This document shows positions 60,384 through 64,000 of a stretch of 64,000 nt of DNA, in pieces. The notes below the pieces were generated by a model. It was not told the DNA's origin. It did not search any database and was given only the letters and a program-made list of their open reading frames with translations. Both the position numbers and the translations under genes were made by a program. Source of the stretch: Caballeronia sp. LZ062 (GTDB taxonomy: Bacteria; Pseudomonadota; Gammaproteobacteria; Burkholderiales; Burkholderiaceae); contig NZ_JARTWB010000002.1 of NCBI RefSeq assembly GCF_031450785.1, positions 1,116,001 through 1,180,000 of the forward strand, in the 5' to 3' direction. Every line of letters begins with the position of its first letter. Position 1 is the stretch's first letter.

Positions 60384-61799
60384 TCAGGCTTGCGCTCGTG
60401 AGCGCGCGCGGAATGCGAGGCGGTCCAGACACCAGACGATGAGCATCGTCAAGCCCATCAGCGGAAACACCACGCCGACGAGCGCGAGGCCGCTGCGCCA
60501 CAAGCGCATCGGCGGGCGTCTTGCGGGCCGTGACGGCGCGCCGAGCGTGCGCGACGGACGGCGCTTGATCCACATCACGAAGCCCGTCACCGAAAGCGCG
60601 GCGAGCCCGAGCGAGATCGCCGAGCACACGAGCTGGTTCGCGAGGCCGAAGAAGCGTCCCATGTGCAGCGACGTTCCATACGAGATGACGCGCGCGACCG
60701 CGCCATACGTGCCGTACGAGATGTCGGACAGCAGACGCCCGCTGTACTGATCGATGTGCAGCGTGCGTTCGGAACGCGGATCGGCGGGGAAATACGATAT
60801 GGTATAGACGCCGGTCGGCGATGTAGGCAGCGCGATGCCGTAGTCGCTCGTCACGCCCTCTTTCGCGGCGAGCACGATCACATCGTCGAGCGAGATGCGC
60901 GTCGCGGCCGACGCCTTCGCGGTCTGCGGCACGTCGGTCGCGCCGACGGCCCACGGCGTCTGATGCAGCGGCAGATCGTCCATCTTCATCGACATGCCGT
61001 GCATCGCATGATCGGCCGGCGCGGTCGAATGCACGTGCGCCTCGCCCCAAGCGCCCTTCGGATAACCGAGCGATGCCGACGTCGCCAGCGCCTTGAACTG
61101 CTTGCCCCACGATCCGGACCACGGCAGTCCGCTCAGCACAAAAAAGAGCGCGCCGATGGCAAGCCACACGCCGCCCACGGCGTGCAGATCACGCCACCAG
61201 GCGCGCCCTTTCAGCGTGAGACGCGGCAGCCACACGCCGCCCGCGCGACTGCCCGCGCTGCCCCACGGCCACCACAGCGCGACGCCAGTGCCGATCATCA
61301 CGAGCGTCCAGCATCCGGCGAGTTCCATCGACAGTTCACCTGTCTTGCCGAGCATGAGCCCGCGATGCAGATTGCGAATCTGCTTCATCAGCCGATGTTC
61401 GACAGAGAGCGTGCCGAGCACCGCGCCGTCGTACGGATTCACGTACACGCTCTCGCTTTCGCCCGATGGCAGGCGAAAGACGAATTCGGCGCTGCGCGTG
61501 CGGCGGGTGTCGACTTGCGCGAGCGTCGGCACCGCGCCGCGCGGCTCGTGGGCGACGCCTTTGGCGAGCAGCGCATCGGTGGAAAGACGCGGGGCGTGCG
61601 TATCGGCGATGACCATGCGGTCGCGATACAACATTGGCTCGATCTGCGGCTGAAAGCAATACAGCGTGCCGGTGATGGCAAGCACGACAAGCAGCGGCAT
61701 CACGAAGAGGCCGGCGTAAAAGTGCCAGCGCCACAGCGTGCGGCGCTCGGCGATGGCGTCGCCCTGCATCGGGGCGGGCGTGAAGGAAGGTGCGTGCAT
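60384..61799 (-). CDS. PepSY-domain membrane protein
   Basis: The protein has 471 residues from the ATG at 61799, behind AAGGA. The N-terminal helix region WRWHFYAGLFVMPLLVVLAITGTLYCF is typical of PepSY-associated TM proteins. Three to four more helices follow, and a PepSY domain lies in the periplasm (about 270-370). Members near TonB receptors act as periplasmic or inner-membrane reductases for siderophore iron. It lies 31 bp downstream of the receptor on the same strand, so they are likely cotranscribed. Confidence 0.85.
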   Translation of the reverse strand: MHAPSFTPAPMQGDAIAERRTLWRWHFYAGLFVMPLLVVLAITGTLYCFQPQIEPMLYRDRMVIADTHAPRLSTDALLAKGVAHEPRGAVPTLAQVDTRRTRSAEFVFRLPSGESESVYVNPYDGAVLGTLSVEHRLMKQIRNLHRGLMLGKTGELSMELAGCWTLVMIGTGVALWWPWGSAGSRAGGVWLPRLTLKGRAWWRDLHAVGGVWLAIGALFFVLSGLPWSGSWGKQFKALATSASLGYPKGAWGEAHVHSTAPADHAMHGMSMKMDDLPLHQTPWAVGATDVPQTAKASAATRISLDDVIVLAAKEGVTSDYGIALPTSPTGVYTISYFPADPRSERTLHIDQYSGRLLSDISYGTYGAVARVISYGTSLHMGRFFGLANQLVCSAISLGLAALSVTGFVMWIKRRPSRTLGAPSRPARRPPMRLWRSGLALVGVVFPLMGLTMLIVWCLDRLAFRARSRAQA

Positions 61800-61830
61800 G
61801 ACGTGTCCTTTGGAATCGAATAAATGGAGA

Positions 61831-64000
61831 TCAGATGCCGATGCGTCCTTCGACATAGAACGTGCGTCCCGCATACGGATGGAACACGTAGTAGCGGCGG
61901 TCGAACAGGTTATCGACGCCGATGCCCAGTTCCGTGCGCTTCGTCGGCTTGTAGGAGAACTTGGCATCGACGACGGCGTAGGTGCTCGTGCCGCCATACG
62001 TGTCCGGATTGACGTCCGTGTTGGTGAGCGTGTTGTACTGGCGTCCCGAATAGCGCACCGCGAGCGTCGCCGCGGTTCTCGCGTTCGCGCGATACGTTGC
62101 GACCGCGTTCGCCCGCCACAGCGGAATGCGATAGAAGTACTTGCCAACCGACGCTGGGTTGCCGCTGTTCGCGATGATCTTCGACTGCGTGTACGCGACG
62201 TTCGCCGCGAGATCGAGCCCGCGCAGGATGACGTCCTCTCCTTCGTAGCTCGCCTCCGCGCCGCGCGAACGCACTTTGTCGATATTCTGAAAGTTCGTCA
62301 CGTTCGGAATGACGGTCGTGTTGGTCTGACTGAGGATGGTGTTCTTGACGTCGTCCTGAAACAGCGTGAAGCGGTATAGGCCACTGCCGTGCTCCCATTG
62401 CGCGGTCAGTTCCTTCGAAAGATCGTCTTCCGGCTGCAGGTTCGGATTGCTGTTGACGATCGACACGCCGTTGATCTGCCCCTGGAACAGTTCGCCGACA
62501 GTCGGAAAGCGATACGCCCGCCCAATGGATGCGCGCAGCGTCCACTCGTTCGTGGCCTCGAAAGAGAGCGACGCCTTGGGCGACCAGTGGCTCTGGCTGG
62601 CATCGCTGTAATCGAGCGATGTCGCGCCGACCGCGCGCGTGCCGTCGTAGGCGTTCCAGTTCTCGTAACGCACGCCGTAGGTGAATGCCCAGCGCGGCAG
62701 GAAGCGCCAGGCGTCCTGCGCGTAGACCGCCTGCGTGCGGGTGCGGCCGCCGAACGCATTGGCGAAAGTGACGCCCGCCCCATCGCGCCATGCGGCAGTG
62801 TTCGAAGTCACGTTATCGAGAAAGTAGTTGTCGTAGTGATAGCCGAACGCGAGCGCATGCGCGGCGAGTCCCGAGCGCGCGGCGGGCGTCCAGCTCGTGC
62901 GCAGGTCGAGCGACTTCCACCCGGATCCGGAGCCGTCCGTGAGCGTGCCGGGGCCGTCGCCCGGCTCGCCCGCGTTGGCGGTGCGCGCGATGCTCTGCGT
63001 GATGTCGAAATACGATGCGACGGCTTCCGCGTTCCAGCCGGTGTCGTTGTGCGTGCGCAGCGACAGCCCGTAGAGAAAGTTCTCGCTCGATCCCATGCTC
63101 GGCGCGAACGTCGCCGCGGGGAGCGTGTATTCGAAGCCGCCGATGTTCACGCGCCCGCTATACACGGGCTTGCCGGCCGCGTCGCGCAGGAAGGTCGTCG
63201 TATCGCTGTTGTACTTTTGATGCCAGTAACCGAGCGTAAAGCCGGCCTGGAGCGTGTTCGTGATGTCGTAGGCGAGCTTCACGCGCAACTGGTCCTGAAA
63301 CGTGCGCTCGATGCCCTCCGACGACGTGCCGAGCACCGCCGTGCGCGCGTTGTTCTGATCGTTATAAAAAGTCGCGCCGGTGACGAGCCGGTCGGCGGCG
63401 CTGGCGGGCGTTCGCGATTGTGCGAGCGTCGCGAATTGCAGCGGCTGCCCGGTGTTTTCCAGATGATCGACGCCGATCAGAAACGACAGCTTGCCGATGC
63501 GGTCGCCGACGGTCGCCGTCGTATTCGCACCGTTGAAGCTGCGGTTGATGCCGAAGAGATCGAAGTGCTGCGTGAACGCCTGCACCTTCGCGTCGGATTC
63601 GAACCGGGTCGGCATGCGCGTCGTGATCGCGACGGTCGCGCCGATCGAATTGCCCGGATAGAGCGCCGAGTACGGACCGTAGATGACGTCCGTGCGCGCG
63701 ATGTCGTCGGCGAAGACCATCGACCAGCGCGGCGCGAACGTGAACGTGTTGCCGAGGAAATTGCTGAGCAGAAGGCCGTCGGCATACACGAGGCCGCGCG
63801 CCGTCTGCGCGTTGCTCGTGCCGCGCACGGCGATGGGCGCGTTCACGTCGCCGATGAAACGCTTGCGCACGGCCATGTTCGGCGCGTACTTCAACACGTC
63901 TTCGGGCGTGACGACGTTCCAGTATTGCGACTCGTCGGAGGTGACGGTCGCGACGCTCTCAGGCAGGTTCGGATCGAGCGGCGAGCGCGCGGGCGAAGAC
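61831..64000 (-). CDS. TonB-dependent receptor, N-terminus beyond the window edge
   Basis: The gene is partial: 722 residues are visible and the start lies right of position 64000. Visible parts are the plug domain (VLKYAPNMAVRKRF, GDVNAPIAVRG, YGPYSALYPGNSIGATV) and a 22-strand-type barrel up to the C-terminal strand YAGRTFYVEGRIGI. The barrel motif WTLRASIGRAYRFPTVGELFQG is typical of the family. It imports a metal complex, probably iron, across the outer membrane, given the PepSY partner. The ligand cannot be read from sequence. No TonB box is in view. Confidence 0.9.
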   Translation of the reverse strand, partial: SSPARSPLDPNLPESVATVTSDESQYWNVVTPEDVLKYAPNMAVRKRFIGDVNAPIAVRGTSNAQTARGLVYADGLLLSNFLGNTFTFAPRWSMVFADDIARTDVIYGPYSALYPGNSIGATVAITTRMPTRFESDAKVQAFTQHFDLFGINRSFNGANTTATVGDRIGKLSFLIGVDHLENTGQPLQFATLAQSRTPASAADRLVTGATFYNDQNNARTAVLGTSSEGIERTFQDQLRVKLAYDITNTLQAGFTLGYWHQKYNSDTTTFLRDAAGKPVYSGRVNIGGFEYTLPAATFAPSMGSSENFLYGLSLRTHNDTGWNAEAVASYFDITQSIARTANAGEPGDGPGTLTDGSGSGWKSLDLRTSWTPAARSGLAAHALAFGYHYDNYFLDNVTSNTAAWRDGAGVTFANAFGGRTRTQAVYAQDAWRFLPRWAFTYGVRYENWNAYDGTRAVGATSLDYSDASQSHWSPKASLSFEATNEWTLRASIGRAYRFPTVGELFQGQINGVSIVNSNPNLQPEDDLSKELTAQWEHGSGLYRFTLFQDDVKNTILSQTNTTVIPNVTNFQNIDKVRSRGAEASYEGEDVILRGLDLAANVAYTQSKIIANSGNPASVGKYFYRIPLWRANAVATYRANARTAATLAVRYSGRQYNTLTNTDVNPDTYGGTSTYAVVDAKFSYKPTKRTELGIGVDNLFDRRYYVFHPYAGRTFYVEGRIGI

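Noticed and set aside
58804..61167. A 787-codon minus-strand frame opposite glycerate kinase and beyond.
   Set aside because: Residue bias is that of a shadow, and an internal repeat in it simply reflects the direct repeat at 60118-60381.

Overview
The window reads as a core chromosomal segment of a high-GC betaproteobacterium of the family Burkholderiaceae, most likely Burkholderia sensu lato (Paraburkholderia or Caballeronia). That rests on strong GC bias at third codon positions, the rbsBACRK layout, the hupB-lon-clpX-clpP-tig block next to ppiD and tRNA genes, the mltG-tmk-holB-tatD run beside ygfZ, and close protein resemblance to that group. The genus is an inference. No prophage, insertion sequence, CRISPR array or integrase was seen.

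Layout. 1-3.1 kb: the stress kinase pair yeaH (cut by the left edge) and prkA/yeaG. 3.4-6.0 kb: a hydratase-family enzyme and a chemoreceptor. 6.2-12.2 kb: a ribose uptake and phosphorylation operon transcribed rbsB-A-C-R-K, with the chemoreceptor directly downstream. 12.4-14.8 kb: small envelope or secreted proteins (a DUF, PsiF, a two-helix membrane protein, a YSC84 lipoprotein) ending in a very strong terminator. 14.8-17.5 kb: a GT4 glycosyltransferase and trehalose-6-phosphate synthase. 17.7-23.0 kb: a minus-strand run of mltG-tmk-holB-GNAT-tatD, an ankyrin protein and a Rap1a/Tai immunity-like protein. 23.3-25.8 kb, plus strand: a Gly/Ser/Asn-rich secreted protein, ygfZ and an NRDE protein. 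25.8-34.1 kb: an eight-gene minus-strand cluster for acyl-CoA and lipid metabolism (CoA ligase, FadB-like fusion, pncA, Dabb protein, thioesterase, two oxidoreductases, HSL-type hydrolase). 34.2-38.2 kb, plus strand: selO, msrB, yciB, bolA and a parvulin foldase. 38.3-42.3 kb: purL. 42.7-47.5 kb, plus strand: a D-amino-acid dehydrogenase-like enzyme, nnr and pgi. 47.6-49.4 kb: a lone YbbA-type ATPase and an arylesterase sharing one CATG for both start codons, then a small lipoprotein. 49.5-58.6 kb, minus strand: the protein quality-control block ppiD, tRNA-Asp, tRNA-Val, hupB, lon, clpX, clpP, tig. 59.1-60.4 kb: glycerate kinase followed by a diverged copy of its own 3' end. 60.4-64 kb: a PepSY membrane protein and a TonB-dependent receptor cut by the right edge.

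Most of the window is ordinary housekeeping DNA. The least explained items are the glycerate kinase tail copy, the shared start codons at 48270-48273, a perfect 20-bp palindrome in the purL leader, the orphan Tai/ankyrin pair, the uncharged secreted protein at 23287, and several intergenic inverted repeats. Where an upstream start codon is possible, starts were chosen by Shine-Dalgarno spacing, signal peptides and family N-termini.
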